NCBI RefSeq assembly: GCF_019008365.1
Contig: NZ_JAHHUL010000006.1
Span: 109,622-173,621, forward strand
DNA: 64,000 nt
Direction: 5' to 3'
Origin: Phosphitispora fastidiosa
GTDB taxonomy: Bacteria; Bacillota; Thermincolia; Thermincolales; UBA2595
Part shown: positions 18,662 through 29,100 of the stretch, in pieces
Layout of the letters: each line of letters opens with the position of its first letter
Position numbering within the stretch: position 1 is the first letter of the stretch
The notes under the pieces: model-generated
What the model saw: the letters and a program-made list of their open reading frames with translations, nothing else
What the model was told of the DNA's origin: nothing
Databases searched by the model: none
Made by a program: the position numbers and the translations under genes

Positions 18662-19510
18662 ATGTTTAATGTAAAAATTCAGCTCATCCTCTATTGGATG
18701 TCAGTAGGCTGTTGCTTTTTAGGAACGGTATTCTTTATTGCCGGATTCATTTTTAAAAAAGACAATTTTGAAAAATATGGCGGCGGTCTTGCGCTGCTGG
18801 CATTTATCCCTTTAACGGCGGGACTGGTGAATAGGTGGGTACAGACAGGACACTTCCCTTATTGGGGTGTCTATGAGGTGATGATGTCATATGCCTGGGG
18901 AGCGCTTTTCTTTTACCTTGTAGTTTGGTTCTGGAAACCAAAGCTCAGGATTCTGGGCGCTTTTGTTCTTCCGGTGGTCATGCTGATGGTGGGTATAGCC
19001 GTGATGGGTTCTTCAGAGATGAAAGAAATTCCCCGCACGTTTTTCACATACTGGCTGGGGATTCATATATTATTTGCCAAGCTTTCCTATGGAGCGGCTT
19101 TGGTATCAGCAGGTCTGGGAGTGATTTACCTGTTGAAGAGGCGGCAGGAGGACAGGGGCAGGGTCCATCCATTTCTGCTGAAAATGCCGGACCTGACCAA
19201 ACTGGACCACTGGAGCTATCAGTTTACCGCCTTTGCTTTTGTAATGCTGGGAATAATGATTGCTTCAGGGGCTGTCTGGGCTTATAAGGCCTGGGGGCGC
19301 TACTGGGGCTGGGATCCTATCGAAACCTGGGCCCTGGTAAGCTGGCTGGTATATGGCCTTTCCCTGCACCTGAGGGTAACTCTCGGCTGGAAGGGCAGGC
19401 GCGCTTCCTGGCTGGCTGTATTTGCACTTATTATGATTGTTTTTGCGTTTTTTGGCATTCCCCTGTTTTATCCCAGTGTTCACGAACACTTGAAATATGC
19501 CATGATATAA
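18662..19510 (+). CDS. CcsA/ResC-type cytochrome c heme lyase subunit (pair 1)
   Basis: This 282-residue multi-spanning protein carries the tryptophan-rich heme-handling motif WGRYWGWDPIETW of the CcmC/CcsA family. Flanking candidate heme-ligand histidines are in GIHILFAKLSYG and GLSLHLR. With the preceding CcsB-like protein it forms a System II cytochrome c synthetase in the cell membrane. AGGAG lies 8-9 bases before the ATG. The next gene, a radical SAM-LuxE fusion, begins 31 bases downstream, so the three are likely one operon. Confidence 0.92.
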   Translation: MFNVKIQLILYWMSVGCCFLGTVFFIAGFIFKKDNFEKYGGGLALLAFIPLTAGLVNRWVQTGHFPYWGVYEVMMSYAWGALFFYLVVWFWKPKLRILGAFVLPVVMLMVGIAVMGSSEMKEIPRTFFTYWLGIHILFAKLSYGAALVSAGLGVIYLLKRRQEDRGRVHPFLLKMPDLTKLDHWSYQFTAFAFVMLGIMIASGAVWAYKAWGRYWGWDPIETWALVSWLVYGLSLHLRVTLGWKGRRASWLAVFALIMIVFAFFGIPLFYPSVHEHLKYAMI

Positions 19511-19541
19511 CACATCCAGGGCAGAAAAGGAGCTTTTGTTT

Positions 19542-22487
19542 ATGTCATTGAATATCCTTCTGGTAACACCTCCGTATCATACCGGCATAATTGAAGTTAC
19601 CGGAAAATGGCCGCCGCTGAGCCTGGTGTACCTGGCCGGTCACCTGAGAGCAAACGGATTTCAGGTTAAGATATATGATGCCATGTCCCTGGACCACGAT
19701 ATCAATGATGTCAGCAGGGTTATTTCAGAGGAAAACCCGGATGTGATAATGATTGGGGGATTTACTTCAAGTATTAATGCTGCTGTTGAAGTCCTGAAGG
19801 CAGCCAAGGATATCAATCCGGATATGGTAACCTGTCTCGGTGGTATTCACGCTACCTTCTGCGGCTGCGAACTACTTAAGGAAATGCCCGGAATTATCGA
19901 TTATATAGTAAGGGGTGAGGGGGAGCAGACCGCTGTGGAACTGGCACAGGCTATTAGTGATAGGGAGACACCTGACCATGTCAGGGGCCTGGCCTGGCTT
20001 GCTGATGGCGCTGTTATCATGACCCCTGAGCGCGAATTTACCAAAGAAATGGACCATCTTATCCCGGCATGGGATTTGTTGGACTGGAACCTGTATAAAT
20101 ATAATGTAACCGGAAGAAGGCTGGCTCTGGTGGGGTTGTCACGGGGATGCCCGCACAGCTGCAGTTTTTGTTCCCAGCACCTGTTCTGGAAGGGTACCTA
20201 CCGCACCAGAACCCCTGAGAACTTTGTCGCAGAGCTGGAAATGCTGCACCGGGATTATGGTGTCGGTATGTTTATGATGGCTGATGAATTCGCCACCTGT
20301 GAGCCGGAGGTCTGGGAAAGAGTCCTGGACCTGCTTATCACTAAAGGGCTTGATATTCACATCAGTCTGGAGACAAGGGCAGATGCGGTTGTCAGGGACA
20401 GCAGCATTCTGCACAAATACCGCCAGGCAGGGATTGTACATGTCTATGTGGGTGTGGAAACAGTGCACCAGAAAACCATGGATGGTTTCGGGAAAGGGCT
20501 CACGGTTGACATCTCCCGCAGGGCTATCGATCTGTTAAACCGGCATGATATTATTACCGAATGTTCTTTTATCATTGGGAATCCCGGTGACACTGAAGAG
20601 GATATTGAGACAACCCTGCAGACCGCACTGGACTATGCCTCTGACCTGGCACATTTTTTGCTGCTGACGCCATGGCCTTATACCGAAATGTATGACCAGG
20701 TAAGGGAATATATTGTAGAGAACGATTACTCCAAATACCATTTTGTTTATCCGGTGATAAAGCCGGCACAAATGGAAATACCGCGCTTATGGTCGGCATT
20801 GGTTAACTGCTTCCGGGTATTTTACCTCAATAAGGTGCAGCAATTGGTATTGATGGAGGACGGGTTTAAGAAGGACTATATGCTGAAATCGGTCCGCATC
20901 ATGCATACCCACTTTTTTGTTAATAATTTTGGGAAAAACACGATATCACTGCCTGCTGAAATGGGCAATATTATAGACTCCATAATTGGGATGAGTAAGG
21001 AGGACGGCAAGATGTTAAATGAGAAAGAAGTGACCGCACTGTCAAGCGAGCTTGATGCTGATATTGTTGAATTTATCCAACAGGGCTTGGATAACAACGA
21101 TGAAGAAAAATTTAACCTGCTGGCGCTGAGGGAATTCAGGATTCAGTTTATGGCCGGTTCCGTTTACCGGGAGTATTGTGAGAAACAGGAACGTACGCCG
21201 GAAACAGTAAGCCACTGGTCAGAGATACCTGCGATTCCCACCTCTGCCTTCAAAGAGCACATAATTACCTCGTTCCCCTTAAAGGATGCCGAACTGGCTT
21301 TACTGACCAGTGGGACCACCGAACCGGGCATGAGGGGCAAAATTTACCGGGATAAGCCCAGTCTGGATATGATTCTGAAGGCTAATAAGATGATAACCAA
21401 ATCCCTCCTGTTTCCTGATATTGACCGGATGCGCATTCTGCTTCTGGTTCCATCACCAAAAGTAGCGCCGGCTATGGCTATGGCTTTTGGACTGGAACAG
21501 ATGAAAAACGAGTTTGGTACTGATGACAGCATGTATTTGATAACACCCAACGGCTTTGAGACCGAAGCGCTGATTGAGGCCTTACGTGAGGCTGAGGAAA
21601 GCGGCGCTCCTGTTACTTTGGTAGGCGCAACCTCCGGATTTGTGCATTTCTTCAACGGTTGTATTGAAAAAGGACTCGCCTTCCGGCTCCCGGAAGGAAG
21701 CCGGCTTTGTGACGGCGGTGGTTACCAGGGTACTTTCGGTGATTGTTCCCGGAATGATTTCTATGCCAGATGCGCGGAGTACCTGGGGGTACCCCCTCAT
21801 ATGTGCATAAATACCCTGGGGATGAGTGAAAGCGGGACAAACTATTTTGACAATACAATCAGGAATTTCTTTAATGGTGTGGCGGAAAAAGAACGTTATA
21901 AGGTTGCTCTTCCCTGGACCAGGACTGTTGTGGTTGGCCCCAGAACCGGACAGCGGCTGCCCGAAGGGGAAATAGGGCTGATCCGGCATTACGATTTGAC
22001 TAACCGGGCTACGGTACTGGCTGTGCAAACTGACAATATCGGTTATGAAACAGAAGGCGGGTTTGAAATAATCGGCAGGGCACAGGGCAATCTCCTGGGC
22101 TTTGGCCTTGAGCCGACCAGTGTCAAGGACTGGATACTGGCAGGCCATCGGGAGGACCATAGTGCAGCCGGGATACATCCCACGACAGGCCATGGCCACC
22201 CAGCCATTGGTCATGGTCACCCAGCTGCCGGAGATGGACATCCCGGCCAGGGTTGTTCGGCTGCAACGGCTGAAATGCTGGCACCTGCCCATGGAGCGCC
22301 GTGTTCTACAGTAGCAGATGGGATGATGAGATCACATGGAGCGCCATGCTCCACAGTTGCCGATGGGATGATGAAGGCCCATGGAGCGCCGTGCTCTACA
22401 GTAGCCGACGGGATGATGAAGGCCCATGGAGCGCCGTGCTCCACAGTTGCCGATGGGATGATAAAAGGTAAAGCAGAGGTGAAATAA
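19542..22487 (+). CDS. Radical SAM (B12-binding type) - LuxE-like fusion with Cys/His tail
   Basis: The 981-residue product starts at the ATG at 19542, nine bases after AAAGGAG. Residues 1-150 resemble a cobalamin-binding Rossmann fold with GGIHATF. A radical SAM core follows with CPHSCSFC (Cys203, 207, 210), as in BchE-like enzymes. From about residue 500 to 860 it resembles acyl-protein synthetase LuxE, including the nucleotide-binding LTSGTTEPGMRG near 588 and LGMSESGTNYFD. Residues ~865-981 are GHGHP-rich and then four 15-residue HGAPCSTVADGMM repeats. It lies directly behind ccsB-ccsA, so modification of heme, a cytochrome or a lipid is possible, but the substrate is unknown. I do not recognise this fusion as a named enzyme. 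Confidence 0.85.
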   Translation: MSLNILLVTPPYHTGIIEVTGKWPPLSLVYLAGHLRANGFQVKIYDAMSLDHDINDVSRVISEENPDVIMIGGFTSSINAAVEVLKAAKDINPDMVTCLGGIHATFCGCELLKEMPGIIDYIVRGEGEQTAVELAQAISDRETPDHVRGLAWLADGAVIMTPEREFTKEMDHLIPAWDLLDWNLYKYNVTGRRLALVGLSRGCPHSCSFCSQHLFWKGTYRTRTPENFVAELEMLHRDYGVGMFMMADEFATCEPEVWERVLDLLITKGLDIHISLETRADAVVRDSSILHKYRQAGIVHVYVGVETVHQKTMDGFGKGLTVDISRRAIDLLNRHDIITECSFIIGNPGDTEEDIETTLQTALDYASDLAHFLLLTPWPYTEMYDQVREYIVENDYSKYHFVYPVIKPAQMEIPRLWSALVNCFRVFYLNKVQQLVLMEDGFKKDYMLKSVRIMHTHFFVNNFGKNTISLPAEMGNIIDSIIGMSKEDGKMLNEKEVTALSSELDADIVEFIQQGLDNNDEEKFNLLALREFRIQFMAGSVYREYCEKQERTPETVSHWSEIPAIPTSAFKEHIITSFPLKDAELALLTSGTTEPGMRGKIYRDKPSLDMILKANKMITKSLLFPDIDRMRILLLVPSPKVAPAMAMAFGLEQMKNEFGTDDSMYLITPNGFETEALIEALREAEESGAPVTLVGATSGFVHFFNGCIEKGLAFRLPEGSRLCDGGGYQGTFGDCSRNDFYARCAEYLGVPPHMCINTLGMSESGTNYFDNTIRNFFNGVAEKERYKVALPWTRTVVVGPRTGQRLPEGEIGLIRHYDLTNRATVLAVQTDNIGYETEGGFEIIGRAQGNLLGFGLEPTSVKDWILAGHREDHSAAGIHPTTGHGHPAIGHGHPAAGDGHPGQGCSAATAEMLAPAHGAPCSTVADGMMRSHGAPCSTVADGMMKAHGAPCSTVADGMMKAHGAPCSTVADGMIKGKAEVK
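22287..22466 (+). repeat. Four 45-bp in-frame tandem repeats
   Basis: Four 45-bp units encode AHGAPCSTVADGMM followed by K or R, with one His and one Cys per unit. The copies differ by a few bases, mostly silent (GTAGCAGAT, GTTGCCGAT, GTAGCCGAC). They form the C-terminal tail of the radical SAM-LuxE fusion. Confidence 0.95.
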
Positions 22488-22513
22488 TGGGGCTGTATAC
22501 CTGGCTGCTGTCA

Positions 22514-22542
22514 GGTCGTTAACAAATTGTTAACAGCCTTTT
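22514..22542 (+). terminator. Terminator-like hairpin after the radical SAM-LuxE gene
   Basis: GTTAAC pairs with GTTAAC around AAATT. The stem extends outward through one mismatch by three further pairs, and TTTT follows. The stem is moderate; the site is 27 bases past the stop codon. Confidence 0.55.
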
Positions 22543-22585
22543 AACAACTGTGCATAAATTTGAAAAGGAAATAGTGGGGGGAATC

Positions 22586-22614
22586 TTGAATTATTCAATA
22601 CTGAATGTTATAAA
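22586..22614 (+). promoter_or_regulatory. Sigma-A-like promoter for the second TPR-NHL-cytochrome operon
   Basis: TTGAAT and TATAAA are separated by exactly 17 bases. The region 22488-22772 otherwise holds only the terminator and the second promoter-like site. Confidence 0.45.
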
Positions 22615-22700
22615 TGTTTTGCAATCTAATAACCTGGGATTTTAAATATTTGAGAAAGTTAAGAAAATTGCAAAATATTAGCATAGATTTATTAACTGCG

Positions 22701-22730
22701 GCAGGAAATTACCGAATAAATGTTGAAAAT
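22701..22730 (+). promoter_or_regulatory. Sigma-H-like promoter, 43 bases before the TPR start
   Basis: GCAGGAAAT matches the -35 pattern fully. After a 12-base spacer, GTTGAAAAT matches the -10 pattern with one change (GAAA for GAAT). Confidence 0.5.
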
Positions 22731-22772
22731 ATAAACTGCTCCTGAAAATTATTGCGATGAAGGGGTTAAAAT

Positions 22773-23462
22773 GTGAGATTGCTGCACCTCGTTAATTCAC
22801 TAATAAACCACAAAATCCATTTTAGAATAAATTTTGACCAAAGGATAAGCCGCAGCAAGGCCATTGTCTTGGTTGCCCTTCTTGCTGTAATTATGGCGCT
22901 TTCCGGATACTACATCGGGGAGCAGTGGTTTTGGGTTAAAGATCAAAACCTTTATGAGTACCGCATCGAATCTTTAAAAGACCGGCTTGCCGAAAATTCC
23001 GCATCCACCAGTGTCAGGGTTGAACTGGCAATGACATATTACCTTGACGGGCAAGCGGAGAAGGCAGAGGGAGTTCTGCGAAAAGTGCTGGCAGATGAGC
23101 CTGAAAATGATACTGCTGTATTATACCTGGGGCTGATTCTTTCAGAACAGAAAAATTACCGGGAATCCATAGCTTTTCTGACCAGATATTTGGAGAAAAA
23201 TCAGGGACTTGAAACCAGAATTGCCTTGTTATATCTGGGACGGAACTATCTTGAAACAGGCGCCATCGGTCCTGCCGTAACCACTCTCAGTAAGGCTGCT
23301 GAGATTGATTCGGCAAACCCTGTTGTTTATTACTATATGGGGCAGGCTTACGAAAAACTAAATGACAGGCAAAATGCCATTAATGCATATGAGAGGGCAT
23401 TGGCCATTAATAATGAATATAAAGAGGCTGAGTTGGCATTGAAGAAGGTGGTAGGCCGGTGA
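22773..23462 (+). CDS. Membrane-anchored TPR protein, second copy of the module
   Basis: The 229-residue product starts at a GTG seven bases after AAGGGG; the overlapping ATG at 22771 is followed at once by a stop. A hydrophobic anchor spans about residues 29-49, followed by a FWVKD stretch like the FWKPV of the 977 product. TPR-like units then run to the end, the clearest being NPVVYYYMGQAYEKLNDRQN near residue 185. It overlaps the next gene by four bases (GTGA), which shows translational coupling. Gene order and topology repeat those of 977-3701, so it is probably the matching tether or assembly factor; this is inference. Confidence 0.85.
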   Translation: MRLLHLVNSLINHKIHFRINFDQRISRSKAIVLVALLAVIMALSGYYIGEQWFWVKDQNLYEYRIESLKDRLAENSASTSVRVELAMTYYLDGQAEKAEGVLRKVLADEPENDTAVLYLGLILSEQKNYRESIAFLTRYLEKNQGLETRIALLYLGRNYLETGAIGPAVTTLSKAAEIDSANPVVYYYMGQAYEKLNDRQNAINAYERALAINNEYKEAELALKKVVGR

Positions 23463-24511
23463 AGGAGCATAATGACGAAAATTTAGCCGGCAAATTAGGG
23501 GAGTTTAAGGGGAACCGCCCGCGGAGGAGGAAGACAGTAACCCTGAAAACCCTGCTGTTGTTGCTTTTATTTACTTCAATAATAATTTCTGCAGTTTTTG
23601 GGTATTTGTATTACCTCGAACAAAAACCTGTTAACAGCGTTTTACCGTTAATAAATAACAAACCACCGGAGTTTCGATTTAGTATTTACGAAGGCCAAAA
23701 CAGGTTCTCACATCCAATCGCAGTTGCTGTATATAACAGTTCAAATATTTACATAAGCAATAACAGAAATCATACAGTTGAAATAGTTGGCCCAAACGGA
23801 AAGTCCAAAGGTGTCATTGGGAGAGCCGGTGATTTGCCCGGGGACTTGATGTTTCCTTATGGGATTGACTTTTTGCCGGATGGCGCAATCCTAATTGCTG
23901 AGACAGGTAATTACAGGATACAGGAGTATAGTCCTGAGGGGAAGTTTGTGAAAAATTTTCTGGAACCGGGCAATAAAGCAGGGATCCAAAAACCCGGTCC
24001 GATTTGTGTTGATAAACGGGGACATATTTACGTTGGCGATCTTTCGGGGAACCAGGTGGTAAAGTTCGACAGGAATGCCAGGGTTTTGGAAAGATTCAGG
24101 AATATTTCATACCCACATGGAATAGCAGTTGATGTGGAAAGAAATAAACTCTATGTCAGTGACTCCGGAGCATCAGTTGTAAAGGTTTATGAACTTGAGG
24201 GAGAGACTGAAAGAGAATTGGGAGAGACGGTAACAGAACCACAACGGGTAATTGATTCAATTACGCCCGGAAATCGCTTTAGTATGGTCAGGGGAGTTGC
24301 TGTTGATGGAAATGGCCGCCTGTATGTGGTTGATACCATCAGCGGCAGGGTCAGGGTATTTGACAAAAATGGCGGATATTTATTCAGTTTTGGCCAACCT
24401 GGTTCCGGTGACGGAGAATTCGTTTATCCTGTAGGAATTCATGTTGATGATTCAGGGAAAATTTACATAGCTGACTGGGGGAATAACCGCATTCAGGTGT
24501 GGGGGTACTGA
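23459..24511 (+). CDS. Membrane-anchored NHL-repeat protein, second copy
   Basis: The 350-residue product begins with GTG inside the TPR stop codon. The N-terminus is polar and basic (residues 1-28), followed by a membrane anchor at about 29-48 (TLLLLLLFTSIIISAVFGYL). NHL-type blades then follow, such as YVSDSGASVVKVYELEG, VRGVAVDGNGRLYVVDT and VYPVGIHVDDSGKIYIADWG. It resembles the 1632 and 35247 products in size, topology and context. A binding or docking role next to the cytochrome is inferred. Confidence 0.87.
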   Translation: MKEHNDENLAGKLGEFKGNRPRRRKTVTLKTLLLLLLFTSIIISAVFGYLYYLEQKPVNSVLPLINNKPPEFRFSIYEGQNRFSHPIAVAVYNSSNIYISNNRNHTVEIVGPNGKSKGVIGRAGDLPGDLMFPYGIDFLPDGAILIAETGNYRIQEYSPEGKFVKNFLEPGNKAGIQKPGPICVDKRGHIYVGDLSGNQVVKFDRNARVLERFRNISYPHGIAVDVERNKLYVSDSGASVVKVYELEGETERELGETVTEPQRVIDSITPGNRFSMVRGVAVDGNGRLYVVDTISGRVRVFDKNGGYLFSFGQPGSGDGEFVYPVGIHVDDSGKIYIADWGNNRIQVWGY

Positions 24512-24539
24512 ATGGGAACTGCTGCGGGGGATGTTGGGC

Positions 24540-25787
24540 ATGAATGTTAAGATTAAATATTTATTGATTTTCATAATAGCGCTAGGGGTCATGGCAGTTT
24601 TTACGGGAATTGGTTCTGCTGATGATGGACCATATGTATACATCAGGTATTTCAATAATGGGACCGGTGTGGATACTTATGTCTACTGGAATGATTCCGC
24701 TGAAAATGGAGGGCCGTATAGTTTTGCCTGGGCAGATGATGTGCTGGCCAGTGGTGATGACCTGGACTGGCAGACCGAAACGCCTGATAATGCCGGAACG
24801 GCCAATGCGGTCTTTAAGCTTCCGGTAACCAAATACATTAATTATTTTTTCAGGGTCAGTGATGGAAACAAGGTCACCATTGCCCGTGCATTTCCGGTCG
24901 ATTTTAACAACAGTACCAATTCTGAAAGATACCAGAACGATTACGCACACGGTAACTTTGGCCCTGGCACCGGTATGTGTGCGGCGTGTCATACCACCCA
25001 TGCCGCACTGGGCGAATACCTGTTAAGACAGGCAACATATTACGAACTCTGTCTGTTGTGTCATGGAAACAGCAGTTCTCAAAGTAAATATGATGTGGAA
25101 ACCGGCAGGGTTTATATGGGTTCGGAAACGGGATGGGTTGATTCTCTGGCTGGTCCCATAGGAAGCGGGGTCACCGGGATAACCTCCAAACATGATGTGG
25201 ATGATACCGCTGATGTTATGACAAGCGTATATGGAAGCGAACCGGGCAAATTCCTGACCTTTACGTGTGTGTCGTGCCATAAGGGCCATGGGGGGAAAAA
25301 CGATAATTACCGCCTGCTGAAGAAAACAGTTTACCCTGCTGATGAGGAATGGAATCCCCAGGAAGTCGATTTCAGAGCATATGCAGTTGTCAGGGATGCG
25401 ACTGTCGGTGAGGATGTCTACTTTATTTCCGGAAACACCGAATTCTGCGCCGCCTGTCACCTGGACTATGACGAAGGGTCGGCTCATTATGCCGGCGGTG
25501 TATACAACAGTGTCTACAAACATCCGGTGACAGTCGGGTCAATTGTCTATTCTGCTGAAGCTAAAGGCTTCTGGCCGGCTGCGGGGGATTATCTGCCGCT
25601 GCAGGTGGACCCGGGGGCAGGCACCACTGACAAGAGAAATGCTGTGGTTTGCGAGACGTGCCACTTTGCACATGGCACCTACAAATCCTTTAATGTATCT
25701 CTCCCTGACACCGGTGAAACCATATCGAGCCAAAAAATGCTCAGACTGGACAATTACGGAGTTTGCCAGTCCTGCCATAAGAAGTAG
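24540..25787 (+). CDS. Secreted six-heme cytochrome with N-terminal beta-domain
   Basis: The ATG at 24540 is nine bases after GGGGG; an ATG at 24531 sits too close to that site. The 415-residue product has a signal peptide (about 1-27), a heme-free domain to about residue 140 (YVYIRYFNNGTGVDTYVYW), then six CXXCH motifs (CAACH, CLLCH, CVSCH, CAACH, CETCH, CQSCH) from residue 147 to the C-terminus. The heme part has the doubled-CXXCH style with CHTTHAALGEYLL. It takes the same place as the 2622 cytochrome in the first module but adds the N-terminal domain. Confidence 0.9.
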   Translation: MNVKIKYLLIFIIALGVMAVFTGIGSADDGPYVYIRYFNNGTGVDTYVYWNDSAENGGPYSFAWADDVLASGDDLDWQTETPDNAGTANAVFKLPVTKYINYFFRVSDGNKVTIARAFPVDFNNSTNSERYQNDYAHGNFGPGTGMCAACHTTHAALGEYLLRQATYYELCLLCHGNSSSQSKYDVETGRVYMGSETGWVDSLAGPIGSGVTGITSKHDVDDTADVMTSVYGSEPGKFLTFTCVSCHKGHGGKNDNYRLLKKTVYPADEEWNPQEVDFRAYAVVRDATVGEDVYFISGNTEFCAACHLDYDEGSAHYAGGVYNSVYKHPVTVGSIVYSAEAKGFWPAAGDYLPLQVDPGAGTTDKRNAVVCETCHFAHGTYKSFNVSLPDTGETISSQKMLRLDNYGVCQSCHKK

Positions 25788-25972
25788 GACTGTTAACCGG
25801 TATTGGATCAGGATAGTACGGTAACAGATTTCGACACAAAAACAACTTTAGCTGTGTTATAATTGATACGATATTATAAGTATAGGAGTTAGCCATTTGT
25901 TTCCGAAAGGTTGGTAGTGAGTTTGCTAAAAATGGTATTCTTTCCGGGCGCATTATTAATATTGTTCTTACT

Positions 25973-26003
25973 AGTCGCAGCTTATGCTGCGGCTGTTTTT
26001 TTT
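25973..26003 (+). terminator. Intrinsic terminator with eight T
   Basis: AGTCGCAGC pairs with GCTGCGGCT (9 bp, one G-T) around TTAT, followed by G and eight T. The gap 25788-26102 otherwise holds a TATAAT near 25856 without a clear -35 and no convincing gene. Confidence 0.8.
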
Positions 26004-26102
26004 CGCCTACTAAGGATGGTAATAAATTGAATATTATACGTAATATTACAGGAAATAGTAGCAAGAATCTGTAGGGATGCTTTGGTATGGGGGGAGAAGT
26101 AG

Positions 26103-29100
26103 ATGCGGAAAAAAATAATGCGGAAGAAAATGATGCTCGCCATCGGCCTGATCTTGGTGATTGCAGCAGTTGCCGGTTACCAGGTAATGGGAGCCGGTGC
26201 GGCACAGGTAACTATAGATATACTAAACGGTGAGGGGGATTTTGAAGACCTGAATCCTCCAAACCACTACAATAGCTGGCTGCATGATTTTGACAGCGGG
26301 GATACAGTTTGGAGTTATGCCCAGGACAGCAGTACCTTCAAGTCAGGCACGTATTCTGCCGGGCAGTCCAGCAGCATTACATCAGGATATGGGGTTACGG
26401 CACGGACATTAAACGGCGGGTACAGGTATTCTTTTACCACACCGGATGTGGCTGATTTTACAGCGACCCTGAGCCTGTACTATAACAAGCTGATAAGTAT
26501 TATTCCGGGTTCATCCGGGACAACCAATGTCAGCAAGTGTGACCTCAAGTGGCAGGTGATGAATGCTGCGGGCACAACTGTGATCAATTACGGTGCGGTG
26601 ATTGATTCAGCCACTGTCAGCGTTCTCTGGGGGGGGACCCCTTACTCGGCCAATGTTACCGGGCTGGAGCCAAACACCACATACCAGCTCCGCCTGATTG
26701 TTGATGCTCAGCATCAGGCTCAGAGATACGGTACTTCCAGTATTGCCGTTAACTGGGATGATGTGGTTTTAAATGCTGTCTATACAGATAATGCTCCTAC
26801 AGTAAGTATGTCTTCACCTGCTGATCTGAGCAGCCAAAAAGGCACCATAACACTGTTGGCATCCTGCAGTGACGATTTTGGAGTAACCCAGGTTGATTTT
26901 GAATATGCCGACAATACTGCATTTACAGGGGCCACAACTCTGTCAGGGGCCACACTGGCTTCCGGAACCGTTAAAAACGGTGTCTGGGGGATAAACTGGG
27001 ACACCACAGGCCTTAACGGGACCTATTATGTCAGGGCTAAGGCAGATGACGGGGTTAATCCTGCGGTAACCTCGGGCAGTTACTTCACTTACTATATAGA
27101 TAATACGACGCCGGATACGGCCACAGTGATTTTACCCGCCGATGCGGCCCGGGTCAGGGGTGTTATTGACCTCGCAGCCACGGCAAAGGATAATATGAAG
27201 GTCAGTTCAGTTGCTTTTGAGTGGGCAGACAATACCGTGTTCAGCGGAGCGCAAACAGTCAGCGGAGCAGAGCTGACCGGGGGGACAATTACTGATGGTA
27301 CATGGACGGCGGCTTCCTTTGATACATCCACAATGGGTGACGGGACCCGTTATATCAGGGCAGTGGTTACCGATGCTGCGGGTAACAGTCTGACAAGCAG
27401 TTATATTACTGTTATTGTTGATAATACGGCGCCAACCCTAAACCTGGAGTATTATTCCGACAGCGCTCTGACTGAACCGCTGCCGGTCTCCGGAGGGATT
27501 CCCGCTGCCAAAGCCGGAACGGTATATGTCAGGCTGAGTGCAGATGAGTCGCTGAGTTCTGCCGGCGGGGACAATCAGATAAGTATTGATGCGATAGGAA
27601 TAAACAATGATATTTCCAATGCCAACTTTATCTGGGATGGAATAACGGGCACCTGGGTTTATCCCTGGACAGTTTCTGCCGGCAGTGATGGGAACACCAT
27701 TGCCATTACCGTGAAGGGAACAGACCTGGCCGGGAATGAGACTACAGGGGCTCCGGAGAGCGGGGATGTTGTCAGGATTGATACAACAGAGCCGGTCCTG
27801 GGACTGGAGTATTACTCAGATGCCGGTTTGACAACCCCTCTGCCGGTTTCCGGAGGGAAACCGGTTGTTAAGGCAGGAACCACCTATATCAAGCTTGTTA
27901 CCAATGAATCTTTGAGCTCTGCACCTGGGGTGAATACGGTTTCCCTTGATGCTCCCGGCACAGTAAATGATATAACCGGTGCGGCATTTACCTGGGATGC
28001 TGCTACAGAGGCCTGGAAATATGACTGGGAAGTCAGTATTGCTGATGACGGGGATAGCTTGGCAGCTTCAGTTACAGGTGAAGATGTGGCCGGGAACACC
28101 TATTCCGGGGTCCCTTCTCCAGGGGCGGCCGTAACCTTAAGGACCGTTCCGGCTCCGGAAAATGTGGAGATATCGGCTGTACCCACTTCCGTGCCTTATG
28201 ATAATGTTTCTACAGCAGCTATTACTGCACTGCTTACCGACCAGTATGGCAATCTGATGGCGGGGAAGACAGTTGATTTTTCTACAGACCTGGGGACTTT
28301 TGCCGGCGGTACTTCTGCTGCTGCCGCCGTAACAGATGCTGCCGGGATTGCTGCAGTAGACCTGAAGTCCGGGACCTCCGGGATTGCAACAGTAACCGGG
28401 ACAGTTAACGGGACAACAGTGACCGGGTCTGTACAGCTAACCTTTTATCCACCGGCACAGACCATTGCTATGGCGTTTCTGCCTGATAACATTCCGGCCA
28501 ACAATACCACGAACTCCACAGTTACTGCAGAAGTGAACGATGCCGGTGGTATCCCGCTTCCTGACGGGACACTGATTACTTTTGAGATTACAGCAGGAAC
28601 AGGAACCTTCAGTGATGGCACGGTAAGCACACAAGCGCCCATTACGGGAGGCCTCGGACGGGCGTCAGTCCAGGTGAAATCAGGAACGGTGGGTACAGTT
28701 ACAGTACGCGCCTCCCTGGATGGTTCCAATAATACTGCAGATATACATTTTGTTGCCCAGGAGGTCAGTTCTGCGGAGGTTTCGCCGGCCCCTGACATCA
28801 TCGACGCTGATGGCGCTGATGCAGCGGCGATAACGGCTGTACTTTTTGACCAGTACGGTGTGCCCATGCAAAGCCCGTTAAGTGTCACTTTTACTACAAC
28901 CCTTGGGGACTTGTCCTCATCTACTGCTGTTACCGACTCGTCAGGTGAGGCAGTTGTGTCCCTGACCTCGGTTTCGGCAGGTGAGGCCAAGGTAAAGGTC
29001 ACCTACAGCCCTAATGGGGTCAGCGCTTTTGTAGAAGTGACCCTGCGGGTGCCGGACAATATTCCGCCGGCCCTGATTAAGGCTGAAGCCACCAGTAAAC

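Noticed and set aside
22287..22466. Regular 45-bp repeats that could suggest a CRISPR array.
   Set aside because: Repeats are end to end without spacers, stay in frame and differ mainly at silent positions; they encode a protein tail.
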